Below are positions 20,971 to 30,987 of a stretch of 38,156 nt of DNA, in pieces. A model generated the notes under the pieces. That model saw nothing but the letters and a program-made list of their open reading frames with translations. It searched no databases and had not been told where the DNA came from. The stretch's first letter is position 1. Each line of letters opens with the position of its first letter. This DNA comes from Pelargonium cotyledonis (lineage: Eukaryota; Streptophyta; Magnoliopsida; Geraniales; Geraniaceae). Position numbers and translations under genes: made by a program. The stretch lies in the NCBI GenBank assembly GCA_036897625.1, contig JAYMTA010000134.1, positions 1 through 38,156 of the forward strand, in the 5' to 3' direction.

Positions 20971-21707
20971 TTATTTATTTATTTTAAGTTTCTTGTTCCA
21001 TCTTATATAAATAAAACTCTACTAACAAGCTTGACCCGTGTAAGCAGGTGGTTCCTGGAGAACAGATTAGACAAACTTAAGTTTGCCCGACAAAAGCTAC
21101 CTTAATTTCACTTCTCTGCAGCTGCAACATTTTTCTCTCCCGAACTATCCGATGCTCGCATATCGTGGGCCAAAAATGGCGTCCTAGTGACTGTTATCGA
21201 TGACTTCTTCGATGATGAAGGCTCCATAGAAGAACTGGTAAACCTTGTACAGTTGGTTGAAAAGTATGTTCCTATTCACTTACTATTCTATTTTTTGTTG
21301 GATTGCAAGTTGGCATTTGGTTCGTGTTTGGGTTATACATTTTCAACTTGATCCGAAACTTGAATTGACAAGTTTACTTTTTTGTGTGGATTCATTATCT
21401 ATCATGATTTTTCTCATTTACTTACCCATTATTTTGTACCGTGTTTGAGACATATAACATTACTCGTCCCTAAATACTCCTTTTTAATTAGGTGGGATAT
21501 AAATGTCGATGAGGATTGTTGCTCTGAGCAAGTTCAAATACTCTTTTCAGCTATTCACAGCACAATTTGCGAGCTTGGAGAAAAAGCAAAGGAACGGCAA
21601 GGACGATGTGTGACATGTGATATGATTGAGACTGTAAGTTCCATTTCTTAACTACATTCATTTTACAATTGTCTTCCTCGTAAATGATGAATTAACACAT
21701 TTCACTG

Positions 21708-21834
21708 CTAAAAAGGTGAAATCTGGCCTGATCTGATCTGACTTTCGACTCAAAACCCAAAGTTTATAAGGTCGGATAAGGACAGGGCATTGCCAATCCA
21801 AATCCGAACAAACTCGAATTTTCCACCTCTAATT
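21708..21834. mobile_element. Decayed hAT-like element in kaurene synthase intron 12
   Basis: Left end CTAAAAAGGTGAAATC and right end GAATTTTCCACCTCTAA are weak inverted repeats bracketing GGTCGGAT and CCAATCC words. No target duplication is clear. Confidence 0.45.
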
Positions 21835-22254
21835 TAACCCTAGAATGATTGTGCGTCATTGTATTTGTATTGTATCTCGTATCCGTGTCTATGCAACTTA
21901 GAATTTAAGTACTGTGCTAATGTGTGATGCGGGTTGCGGTGGTTGAATTTGCTGAAAGCTATGTTGAGAGAAGTCGAGTGGTCGGAAAACAAGTTTGTTC
22001 CAACCATGGAGGAATATGTGAGAAATGGATGCGTGACGATTGCATTGGAGACATTGGTCCTCCCAACTCTCTATTTTGTAGGGCCTAACATCTCCGAGGA
22101 GGTTGTGAAAAGTAATGAACTCTACCAAGTTTTTGAACATTCCAGCTTGTGTGCTCGACTTCTCAATGATATCCACAGCTACGAGGTAAATTTTTTTCCC
22201 TCTCCGCGGACTTTTAAATTTCGATAAGGGTTAAATGGTTTTGTCTCTTCTAGG

Positions 22255-22457
22255 TTGTAGCTTATATTTGGGTGTCACGTCAACATTTGTTGACATGTCG
22301 TCATGCCACGTCAGATGCAGAGCCCACGCGTGCATGTCACGTCATCACATTGTTTCGATTGTCTGTGATGTAAAAATAATAGAGCACAACATTTAGTTTG
22401 ATGTGACATGCATACGTGGATGCTGTATTTGACGTGACACCTAAAAACCAGCTACAA
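22255..22457. mobile_element. Fold-back MITE in kaurene synthase intron 13
   Basis: TTGTAGCTTATATTTGGGTG then TCACGTCA at the left matches the complement of TGACGTGACACC, then AAAAACCAGCTACAA at the right, giving about 28-bp imperfect terminal repeats. The interior has several CACGTCA words on both strands. The superfamily is not determined and no coding capacity is present. Confidence 0.7.
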
Positions 22458-22978
22458 GTGGTTGAGTATTTAATTAATAAAAAAATAGTTCACAATGGCT
22501 TAAACAAAGCAAAACTTAGTTACCAAAAAAATGTGTCGGTCTAAGAGAGACTAAACTATTTAACTTTTTTTAATAATGTGTTACACATAATTACTTGCGC
22601 ATCCAATGCTTAAAAAGTTGAAAGTCTCACTCATTTGACTTCCTGAATCATAACCTAGTCGTGTTTGTGTGGCAGAGAGAATCCAAACAAGGGAAGCTAA
22701 ATGCTATCACATTGCGCGTGATTCATAGCGAAAGTGTTACCGAAGAAGAGGCTATCAAAGAGGTAAAAACTCGTATTGAAAATAGTAAGAGAGAGACATT
22801 GCGACGAGTTTTGCGAGAAAGAGGAAGCCTACTTCCGAAAGCTTGGAAGGATTTGCTTTGGAATGTAAGCAAAATTACAAGCATAACTTATGCAAAAGAA
22901 GATGGATTTAGTGCACATGGCATGCTCATTGCCTTCAATGAAGTGATCAATGAACCTATTGTTGGACACAAAACATAA

Positions 22979-23971
22979 GTTATGGTTGTTTTTCTTTGTA
23001 TAGCTCTTAATCGTACACGTGTAATTTACATATGTTTTCTTTTGCCGGTCTATAACTCAAGCGCTCTTCTCACTCATACAGCATGTGTTGCCAACTGCGC
23101 CACTATGTTTGAGTATTTACATATGTTTTTCATGCATACAAATATAGATGGTTTCGTGTACTTAAATTGTTGCAAAAATAGGCAAAATTATACGTACCGA
23201 CACTTGTTGGTGGACTTCCATACATTCATGCATGGTGGGAAAGCTGACGTCTCATTAAACAACACCGAATTCTAAAATTTTGAAAATATGCCTAGACATG
23301 ACAATTTTGGATAGTTTAAAATATTTTTAAATTAACAAAAGTTCTCGAATGATCACCTCAATGGATAGTGCTATTAATATTTTAAAATTACCATCTTGCC
23401 CTCGTGTTAGTTCTAAATTTTTCCAGAACGCCGTATCGTGTTGGCATTTTCCCTTAAAGGGCAAAATGGTAATTTTATAGTTTTTAGCTTGTTCAGCATG
23501 TAAATTGAAATCTTTGGACGACATAAAAGAGAGCCAATCAATTTTCAAGTCGGCTCTCGTAAGTAAAATCCGCACACTTCACACTTTCTCGAGGTGACTT
23601 TGAATTAGGTCATTTCAATCCAAACTAAGAAAAAACTTGAACAGAAACCCGAATAGACAACTCTAGCTAAACGGGTTGGGTAACCTTTTGAGCAAGAGAG
23701 CAAGTCGCGAGTTCAGTTACTTACAGCTAGAGTTGGCAAAAGGGTACCGAAACCCAACTTGTTTCAGGTCAAGTTCGGGTCTGCATTTATCAACCCGAGA
23801 AAATCGGGTCGAGTATGCCCGCAAAAATTAATATTTGATGCCTTCAATTCGAAATCCGTCAATAAATCGGGTTTGGATCATCGACCCGACCCGACCATAA
23901 CCTTAGCCACCTCTGCTTACAACAACCCCAAATCCAACTGAGAGTGGTGGTGTCGTTGCTGGCTCGAAACC
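22979..23971. other. Kaurene synthase to methyltransferase intergenic region
   Basis: The 3' flank of the pseudogene and an AT-rich spacer, ending in a hAT-like element directly before the next gene (listed separately). No other gene or structured element is recognised. Confidence 0.55.
23728..23915. mobile_element. hAT-like MITE immediately upstream of the methyltransferase gene
   Basis: The 188-bp element starts TAGAGTTGGCAAAAGGG and ends CTTAGCCACCTCTG. It is flanked by CTTACAGC (23720-23727) and CTTACAAC (23916-23923), an 8-bp target duplication with one mismatch. The interior carries GACCCGACCCGACC and GGGTT words. It ends 56 bp before the ATG at 23972, so it occupies the promoter or 5' leader. 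Confidence 0.82.
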
Positions 23972-26900
23972 ATGAAGCACCTCCCGGCGCGGTTGGTGAG
24001 GTCTCTGTCTCGCTCTTCGCTGCCAATTTCCGTCGCAGTTCAAGAAGTTGCCGCTTCTCGTCCTAAAGGTCTCTATCTAGTTCCGTACAGTTGTTTTGCA
24101 ATAAATGGATGGTTCTTTTTGGTTTCACTGCAAATTTGATGTTTTGAGCTTCTGGGCAGCAACAATCACCAATGGGCATTATTTGTAGGGACTCAGTTTG
24201 TTATTTTATGGCAACATCTCTACTTTCTAGCTAATGGGTCTGTGTCTGAATTTGGGTTGCTGTTACTTATTACAGCATATGTGTGTTTAGACTCTTGCAA
24301 TAAGTAGATGGTTCATGTAAATTTGAAGTTTTGAGCATCTGGGTAGTAACAATCACCAATGCCCCATTATTTGTAGGGACTCAGTTTGTTCTTTTATGTC
24401 AATATCTCAACTTTCTACCTAATGGTTGTGTCTGAATTTGGGTTGCTGTTACTTACTACATCATATGTGTGTTTATACGCTTGCAATCACCAATGCTCAT
24501 TATATTTAGATTCAGTTTGCTCATTTATGTCAATATCTGTTGTTGCTGTTTACTACATATTGCTTCTCAGTTTCTGTGCTAATTTGATGTTTTGAGCATT
24601 TGGGCAGTAACAATCACCAATTCTCATTGTTTTTATGTATTCAGTTTGTTCATTTGTGTCAACATATCAACTTTATAGTTACTGAGTCTGTATTTGAACA
24701 TGGGTTGTTGTTACTTACTATCAATGACTTTTTAGTTTCACTGCAAGTTAGATGTTTTGGGCATTTGGGTAGCAACAATCCCCAATGCCCATTATATTTA
24801 GGGACTCAGCTTGTTCTTTTATGTCAATATCTCAACTTTCTTCGCGTGCGGTCTAGGTTTGAATTTGGGTCCTTTCATCACAAAATGGTTGTCCATTTTG
24901 TCTAAAAATGGTCACAAAATGAGCGTTCACTTCCCTTTTTTGTGACTTAGTTGTGCATGAATTATCAATAATACGATGAGTTAGTTGAAGCTCTTTAGTT
25001 GGTTGCAACAAGAGCAAATGGGGTTATAAGGGGAAAATCCAATCCTAGCTAACTTACTCGTAAGTTTTACAAAAAACGAGGAAGCCAACACTCGTTTTGG
25101 GACTAGGGAGTACAAATTAATGCTAATTACTACAACTTTTATGTGTTTGGACTCGTGCAATGCAATTATACAATGTAGGGAGGTAAGTGACATGGGAGGG
25201 AATGTGAGATAATTCGGTTAGGAATAGTGAAGAAAGAGGTTTAGGGTAGGCCTAAGTTACAATGGAAATAAGTAAGAAAAGACGTGATAATGTATGACTT
25301 GACGGCAAATGATTTATGAAGCCGACCCTAACTTCTTTTAGTGAATGACTTGGTTGTGACTGTTTGTTAATGCTCTTAGCATGTTGGTGCTTCAGCAATA
25401 TATGATATCAAATTGGTCTCTTGGAAGGGTATAACTGAATTCTAATGTTTTGACTTTTGAGTTTTGACAGCTTAATTGTTGTCATTTCCAAATTAGTACG
25501 AGTGCAACACTTTATGATTCATTGCTCTACCTGAATCCCAAATATAGAGTTTGATTGTTTACGAAAATGCTGATGTAACATTTTCTTAGCCAAACTTGAT
25601 AGAACGGCAAATCAGTGTGCGAGTTGTTCTATGGGTGCTTTTTGCATTACCATTTAGTACATCATAAAGTAGGTGTTCACGTGCATATTGTCCCATCAGA
25701 AACCCTGAGTATGTGTACTGGATGAAACCACATTTTTATCGACGAAGAATCTTTAAAGGATTGTTGCATTCACATTTTGTGTGCAATAGTGCCAGTTGTT
25801 CTTAACTTGAGCAAACTTGCACCTGGGGACTCGTATATAGATTCTTAGACCTTGTTGCATTTGCTTTTTGGTTCAATAGGTATCGCGAAGGTTGTGCTTA
25901 AAAAGGGGAAGATACAATTCTTCAAGGATGGGAACCCAATGGTCTACAGCGGGGCAATTGATAGAATTATTGGTAGACCACCGCCTAAAACCGGAGATGT
26001 TGTGCTGGTAGCTGACGGAACAGAAAAACCAATTGGGTGGGGCTTGTATAATTCAGTTTCTATGTACAGTGTTCGTCTCATGCAACTAGAAGAGGAAACA
26101 AGGTATCTATTCGAACGAGTAATGTGGATTAAATTTTTTGGAAAGGGAATGAAAATTATATTCTCATTTCAAAGCCGTTCTCATGGCCAATAAGTCTTAA
26201 TCCAAACATGAAGAATGATTCTGATTCTTGAACAAAAATTCTAATTCAAACGCCGCCTAGTTGTCTACTACGATCTCCACCACAATGTTGTTAATTCGTT
26301 AATATACATGGTGCAGAGATCCTTCTGATGCCCTGAACATGGAGAAACTGCTTAAAACTCGGATTGATGCAGCGATTGAACTACGCCAGAGTTTGGGGCT
26401 CCCTTCAACTGATACGAATGCATATCGCCTCGTCAATAGTGAAGGAGACAGGTATATATCCTTGAATATTGTATTTTGATATTGGAATCCTTATTTTTTT
26501 TAGTATGTCCCCGTCTCTATCTATAAACCTTGACCTGTTGATTAAGGATGTGCCAAGGAGGTATTATATTTATCTTTCACAGTAAATTTATAACATGTAC
26601 AGTTGTACACGATGCATCAACACAAAATAAAAGACTAACTAGTATTTTTGAGGTTTTGAACCCTTAGAATTGTCACATCTTTTTGTTTATCCCTGTTGAT
26701 CACTACAATCGTCTTTTCACTAGAGGTTGAGGTATTGCAAGAAGGAAGAAGAAAAAAAGAAGAATTTGAGGCTTATCTGGTGTCCATTAAAGCGACATAG
26801 TATACGTGTTTTTTTTTCTCACTCAAAATTACGCCATTTGAGTAAACCAAATAATAAATACATATTATCCTAGTTATATATTGCTAATGTTTATTGCTAC

Positions 26901-29900
26901 TTTGACATTTTTTTATGATTTGACAATGAAAAAACAATTGTAGTGGGTATCAGAGGGAATAAAAAATATGACCAGTCTAGTCTTTAAAAAAGACAAACCT
27001 TAGTCAGAGACTAAATCTATAAAAAATATCACCGTCCAATGAATACCAAACTATATAGCTCTAGATTTTCTTTTATACATATTTTGTTGCATAGCTACCC
27101 GGTTTAATTCATATATGAAGCAGTACCATTTATAGAAGCTATGTTAGATGCTATGCCCTTGATGGCTCAGAGAACTGGCTCAACGTCTTCAGGAGGATGA
27201 TCCGACTTTAGAATTATGAAACACTATAACCAAATTTGACTACTCGTAGTGTGCAGTTTAGCTACAAAAGGAAAACAAGCAAGACAATATTGTGGATGTA
27301 TAAATTGTTTATGCAATATACATTAGAATTCATTCTTGATTTCTTGATGTAATGAAGTATATCCTACTCTGAATTTTCTTGGATGTCTCTGCTACGTCAG
27401 ATTGTCAGGACTAATTGTTGATGTCTTTGGAGATACAGCCGTAATAGCATCATCTGCCGCTTGGGTTGAGAAGTACAAGCCGGAAATAGAGTCCTGTGTT
27501 GGTAGAATTAATGGAATCCATAATATAAACTGGCGACCATCTGTAGAAATTTTAAAAGAAGAAGGAATGGATTTATCCAATGTAAAAGAAACAGGGCAAT
27601 CAACTTATCCTGAAAAAATAAAGGTAGGAGTCTTTGGAACTCTTCGTAGAAATAGAAATATGTTTTTTCTATCGACAATTCTTTATATTAATGTTTCAGT
27701 TTTCTATTGCGAATCAAGGCCTATGTACATTGTTTGTCTTCTACCATCTTTATTTATTTGTTTGATAATATGGGTACCTCATAATCTAACCCAACTCTTT
27801 GAGACTACTCGGCTCAAAGTTAAAGCATGTTGATAAAATAACACGTAGGAAATACAAAGTCGAACTCAATTTTGAAATACTGAATGCGTGGATCAACTAG
27901 TAGGGGTTGTTCTAGCTTAATCTGAATTCTCAAGTTCGAGTCTCTGAGAATGCAAGTGCGTTTGAATTCGGTAGGGAGAGTTTTGCCCCTCTTGTGGTCC
28001 TCTATATGCGATCAAGTTTCAAATACCTCCAAATAATGCCTAGACTTTCATGCGAAACCTTAACTCACCATGTAAAGCTACTGACATACTTTAATCATAT
28101 GTGCTCACAATCTAGTACCATTTACATTTTACACCTATACTCCTAGCCTTAACTAGAGAGACTTTCTAGAAAGTAACGTAATTCTTTCGTGGAGCTTGAT
28201 TGTTTTAAACCATCTTGTGAATTCTGTAAAATAGGTTAAAGAAAATGGGGTTTTATATACTGTTTCAATGGAAGGCCAAAAGACAGGGTTTTATGCTGAT
28301 CAACGGGAGAATCGCCAGTTCTTATCCACAATTTCCGGTGGTCAGAAGGTTCTTGATATCTGTTGCTACAGTGGCGGTTTTTCCCTAAATGCAGCACACG
28401 GAGGTGCTGTAAATGTCACTGGTACTAGCTACTTCATCTCTATCTCTGACATTGTTGATGTTTACTCTTGTTTAATTCTCTATGTATGAACTGTTTGAAT
28501 AATATTTTTGTTAAAGTTAGCCCCAAAATATTCAATTTTGATGCACATGAAGTTGGTCGAAAAGACAATGCACCTATAATTCGATTTAAGGAAACATGGT
28601 GACTGACCACCATTGAACTTGTAACTGTTTGCAATTTTGAATTCCCATATTCAATTTGGCATTTCTTGGGTAGTCATGTGGAAAACGTAGATTCGTATAA
28701 GAGACCTGCCATATCTATATAAATGCTGAAGCAGAAAACTCGATGATCACATGTCTATATATATTTGCATGAACTTTTGTCCTTAAAGGCTTATTCGAAC
28801 ACTGTTATTTTCACTTTTTCTCAGGTATCGATTCATCATTACTGGCTGTGGAGCTTGCGAAGGAAAATATTGCTCTTAATAACATGGATCCAGAAAGAAT
28901 ATCATTTTTGAAAAGCGACGCAACTAAATTTATGAAGGCCGCTATTGAAAGAAGTGAATTTTGGGATATAGTTATTCTAGACCCTCCAAAACTAGCTCCA
29001 CGAAAAGAGGTAAAGTTCAATTCGTACAGTGAAAAATTGAGTATGGTTCAAATACGTAAGAATATACCGGTCCATAAAGTTTTGGGTCACTTTTATTCTT
29101 TGGTGAAGAAGTTCAGTGTTATTTGATTATAATTACATAGCCGGGCTAATCAGTTAGAGTCAGCACAATAGTTAAGTTGTTTTTTGACCTAAAGGTCATG
29201 AGGTCGAATCGGGAAACAACCTCTTGGGTAAAGCTGCGTGTAGAGCTGGCATTTAGGACCCGACACGTGAACCAACACGACATGATTTAAGCGTGTTTAG
29301 ACATGATATATTTATAATGGTGTTGTGCTTATGTTGAGCTTGTAAAACATGCACAACACGACTAAAGTTAAAATAATATGCCAATGCTGTTATGTCATAG
29401 CATTGGTTAATCACTTATTAATCATCTCTCCTATCTAATTTGCTTTCATCTCATCTTTCTTACCCGCAAATTTATATTTATCGTCCAAATATATTGTGCC
29501 TAAGGTAAGAGAGTGAAAGTTAAGAATGAGAGCAACTCACATCATCTCTCGTTTAGGTAAAGTCGATACGAACACGACACGCCAACATGATTATCAAATG
29601 GGCTTTGTTTGTGCTTGATATTTGAGCACGATTATTAAACATGTCATGTTTGTGTTTCCTCATGTAATACATAGCTACCTCTAACACGACACGAACACGA
29701 CTTGTTGTCACAATTTGGCAGCTCTACTTGTGTACATAAATGAACCTTCCCTTACCTCACAATGTGGCAACCTCGTGCATTTGGTTGCCTTTTTCTCATT
29801 TACTGCATCACAGCCTTTCCGCTACTTTTTCCGAAACTGCAGCTTAATTTTGTTGGTATTGAACAGGTTCTACACAAGGCATCAGGCATGTACAAAAACT

Positions 29901-30287
29901 TGAACTCACTGGCGATGCAAGCAACGAAGAGAGGTGGACTTGTCATGACTTGCTCGTGTTCGGGAGCCATAACCCAAAGCGGGGTTTTCTTGCGTATCCT
30001 TAAGGCAAGTAGCTTTTAACTTATACGGGCAAGTGTCAGTACGAGGAATTAACTAGTCTTGGTTCATTGACTTATGCAGGACATGTACTTAGATGCATTA
30101 TATAATCTCACATTCTTTGTTCTTTCAACTTTCATCCTCTCTTTTTTTCTATTGCTAGGATGCTGCATCAATGGCTGGAAGGAAATTAACAGTTCTCCGA
30201 CAGGCCGGCGCAGCATGCGATCACCCTATCGACCCAGCGTATCCCGAAGGCGCATACCTGTCGAACGTCTTACTAAGAGTATTGTGA
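23972..30287 (+). CDS. PUA-domain SAM-dependent methyltransferase, RlmI-like (putative organellar rRNA m5C methyltransferase)
   Basis: Bacterial RlmI relatives methylate a 23S rRNA cytosine using S-adenosylmethionine. Exons: 23972-24068, 25880-26102, 26317-26451, 27401-27623, 28235-28421, 28825-29009, 29867-30004, 30159-30287. These total 1317 nt: 438 codons plus TGA, frame intact. Residues 1-30 ([16 protein letters not shown] start) are rich in Arg/Ser/Leu and lack acidic residues before Glu27, as in organelle targeting peptides. A PUA-type domain follows at about 33-110 ([25 protein letters not shown]). A central domain ([21 protein letters not shown]) comes next. The Rossmann methyltransferase carries [13 protein letters not shown] motif [16 protein letters not shown] (about 264-278), acidic GIDSS, DPPK (about 341-344) and TCSCSG (about 378-383), a candidate catalytic-cysteine region. 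Intron 7 has a GC donor. Substrate and compartment are inferred from family, not shown. Confidence 0.93.
24122..24842 (+). repeat. Degenerate tandem array in methyltransferase intron 1
   Basis: Units share GATGTTTTGAGCATTTGGGC, AGTAACAATCACCAATG, a GGGACTCAGTTTGTTC segment and TGTCAATATCTCAACTTTC. Units begin near 24138, 24326, 24587 and 24751, with a shortened copy near 24485-24580. Periods are about 160-190 bp. Copies differ by small indels, so the expansion is old. Short open frames in the array are by-products of the repeat. Confidence 0.85.
24843..25879. other. Remainder of methyltransferase intron 1, nothing recognised
   Basis: AT-rich intronic sequence from the end of the tandem array to the acceptor TTCAATAG before exon 2. 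No coding segment, transposon end or structured RNA stands out. Confidence 0.5.
26140..26260 (-). repeat. Dispersed MITE-family copy at the start of methyltransferase intron 2
   Basis: On the minus strand it reads GGCGTTTGAATTAGAATTTT, TTGTTCAAGAATCAGAATCA and ends near CATTCCCTTTCC. It is related to the copies in kaurene synthase intron 1 and near 32262-32345. Termini and target duplication are not resolved. Confidence 0.5.
26452..27400. other. Methyltransferase intron 3, no recognised feature
   Basis: This 949-bp GT-AG intron is AT-rich. No transposon ends, exons or RNA genes were recognised. Confidence 0.5.
27624..28234. other. Methyltransferase intron 4, with a possible SINE-like fragment
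   Basis: The stretch about 27890-27960 contains GGTTGTTCTAGC and, about 35 bp later, GTTCGAGTCTC, a B-box-like word as in tRNA-derived SINEs. The A box is weak and ends are not visible, so this is tentative. The rest of the intron shows nothing. Confidence 0.35.
29170..29240 (+). mobile_element. 3' fragment of an Au-type SINE
   Basis: GGTCATGAGGTCGAATCGGG, AAACAACCTCTTGGGTAAAG then CTGCGTG matches the conserved 3' portion of the Au SINE family widespread in plants (B box, GGAAACAGCCTCT, GTAAGGCTGCGTAC). The 5' part is decayed and the 3' end is cut by the adjoining hAT-like element. Confidence 0.65.
29241..29726. mobile_element. hAT-like non-autonomous element in methyltransferase intron 6
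   Basis: The 486-bp segment runs from TAGAGCTGGCATTTAGGACC to ACAATTTGGCAGCTCTA, with inverted termini of about 15 bp. The interior is full of AACACGAC/GTCGTGTT words (CGACACG, ACACGACACGAAC). No clean 8-bp duplication is seen. It starts right where the Au SINE fragment stops, which suggests insertion into that SINE. Confidence 0.7.
30005..30158 (+). other. Non-canonical GC-AG intron 7 of the methyltransferase gene
   Basis: The donor reads AAG|GCAAGT and the acceptor TTGCTAG|GAT. Both flanks keep the reading frame (..FLRILK / DAASMAGRK..), and no GT nearby would preserve the conserved protein. GC donors are a known minority class and usually show strong matches elsewhere in the donor, as here. 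Confidence 0.85.
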
Positions 30288-30987
30288 TAATTGTAACTAT
30301 CACGAGTAAAGCTACACAGTTAGGGTTGACCGGACTAACAAATCGAATCGAACAGTTATAGGATTAATATTTTGATTTCGGTTTGATTTTCTATTGTTCA
30401 CGTAGTTTTATCGATTAATCGAATTGAATCCGATATTTATGTTTTAGTAAAGTATACTTATCTTGATACATTTGGTTGATTTCACATGTTTTAGGGGGCT
30501 GGGGGTCGGGTCATTTCACTTTTTGCGAGAAATCTGCTGATTCGTAAGGCCAACTTTAACCTGACCCGAAATCTTGTCAGGTAAAATTTTGAAGATTTCA
30601 GGTTCGGTTCCAAATTGTCAAAATGTGTGGATATGTTCAACATAAAATTTGGTCATGTCAATTGTGTCAAATGTCAGGATCAGTGGTTCGATTCCAAATT
30701 GCCAGCTATAGCTTTAATAAAAACACATGAAATGGCTGTTTTTGTGATCTCAGCTTCCTGGAATAGACTCATTTACTTATAAAAAAACTTAACATTAAAT
30801 ACTACGGAAATTATACATATAATTTTGTTGTAGTCACGGTTAAAAGAAAAGATATTCAAGTTTTTCGAAACATAGCGCATTTTAGATAGAACATGTGCAG
30901 TGATCTTCACAACCTTAATACACAAAATTACAACCTTGTGAGAACACTCTGGACAAAAGATTTGAAGAGGTTTTTCGAGAAATTTGT
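30288..30987. other. Convergent 3' flanks between the methyltransferase and ALIS genes
   Basis: The two genes end tail-to-tail 700 bp apart. The stretch 30320-30715 contains TTGACCGG, CAGGTTCGGTTCC and, near 30698, AAATTGCCAGCTATAG, so a decayed hAT-like element is possible. No terminator-like or coding feature is clear. Confidence 0.4.

Larger units (their letters stand above)
16000..22978 (+). pseudogene. KS: ent-Kaurene synthase-type diterpene synthase (class I, TPS-e/f), degraded
   Basis: Intact relatives convert ent-copalyl diphosphate to ent-kaurene in plastids, the first committed class I step of gibberellin synthesis. Fourteen exons: 16000-16051, 17510-17562, 17648-17933, 18238-18418, 18869-19086, 19297-19417, 19818-19914, 19997-20208, 20559-20671, 20767-20872, 21048-21263, 21492-21633, 21940-22185, 22676-22978. 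With the two indels corrected the total is about 779 codons, near the usual 780-790. The N-terminus ends STPIS then ASLRPES, like known KS proteins. Also visible are [37 protein letters not shown] (21199-21213) and NDIHSYERE. Lesions: TGA across the exon 6/7 junction; 1-bp loss in exon 7 (97 nt where phase needs 98); 7-bp gain in exon 10 (106 against 99); in-frame TAA 21103-21105; GG instead of AG before exon 13 (21938-21939). Metal-binding motifs survive, so decay looks recent. Assembly error is the alternative, but five lesions make it unlikely. Confidence 0.9.

Noticed and set aside
24386-24905. Open frames of 69 and 101 codons in the tandem array
   Set aside because: They follow the repeat units, lack family motifs and lie in the methyltransferase intron.
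29124-30019. Separate gene in methyltransferase intron 6
   Set aside because: The open frames are interrupted and overlap the SINE and hAT-like element. The only coding part is exon 7 of the methyltransferase.
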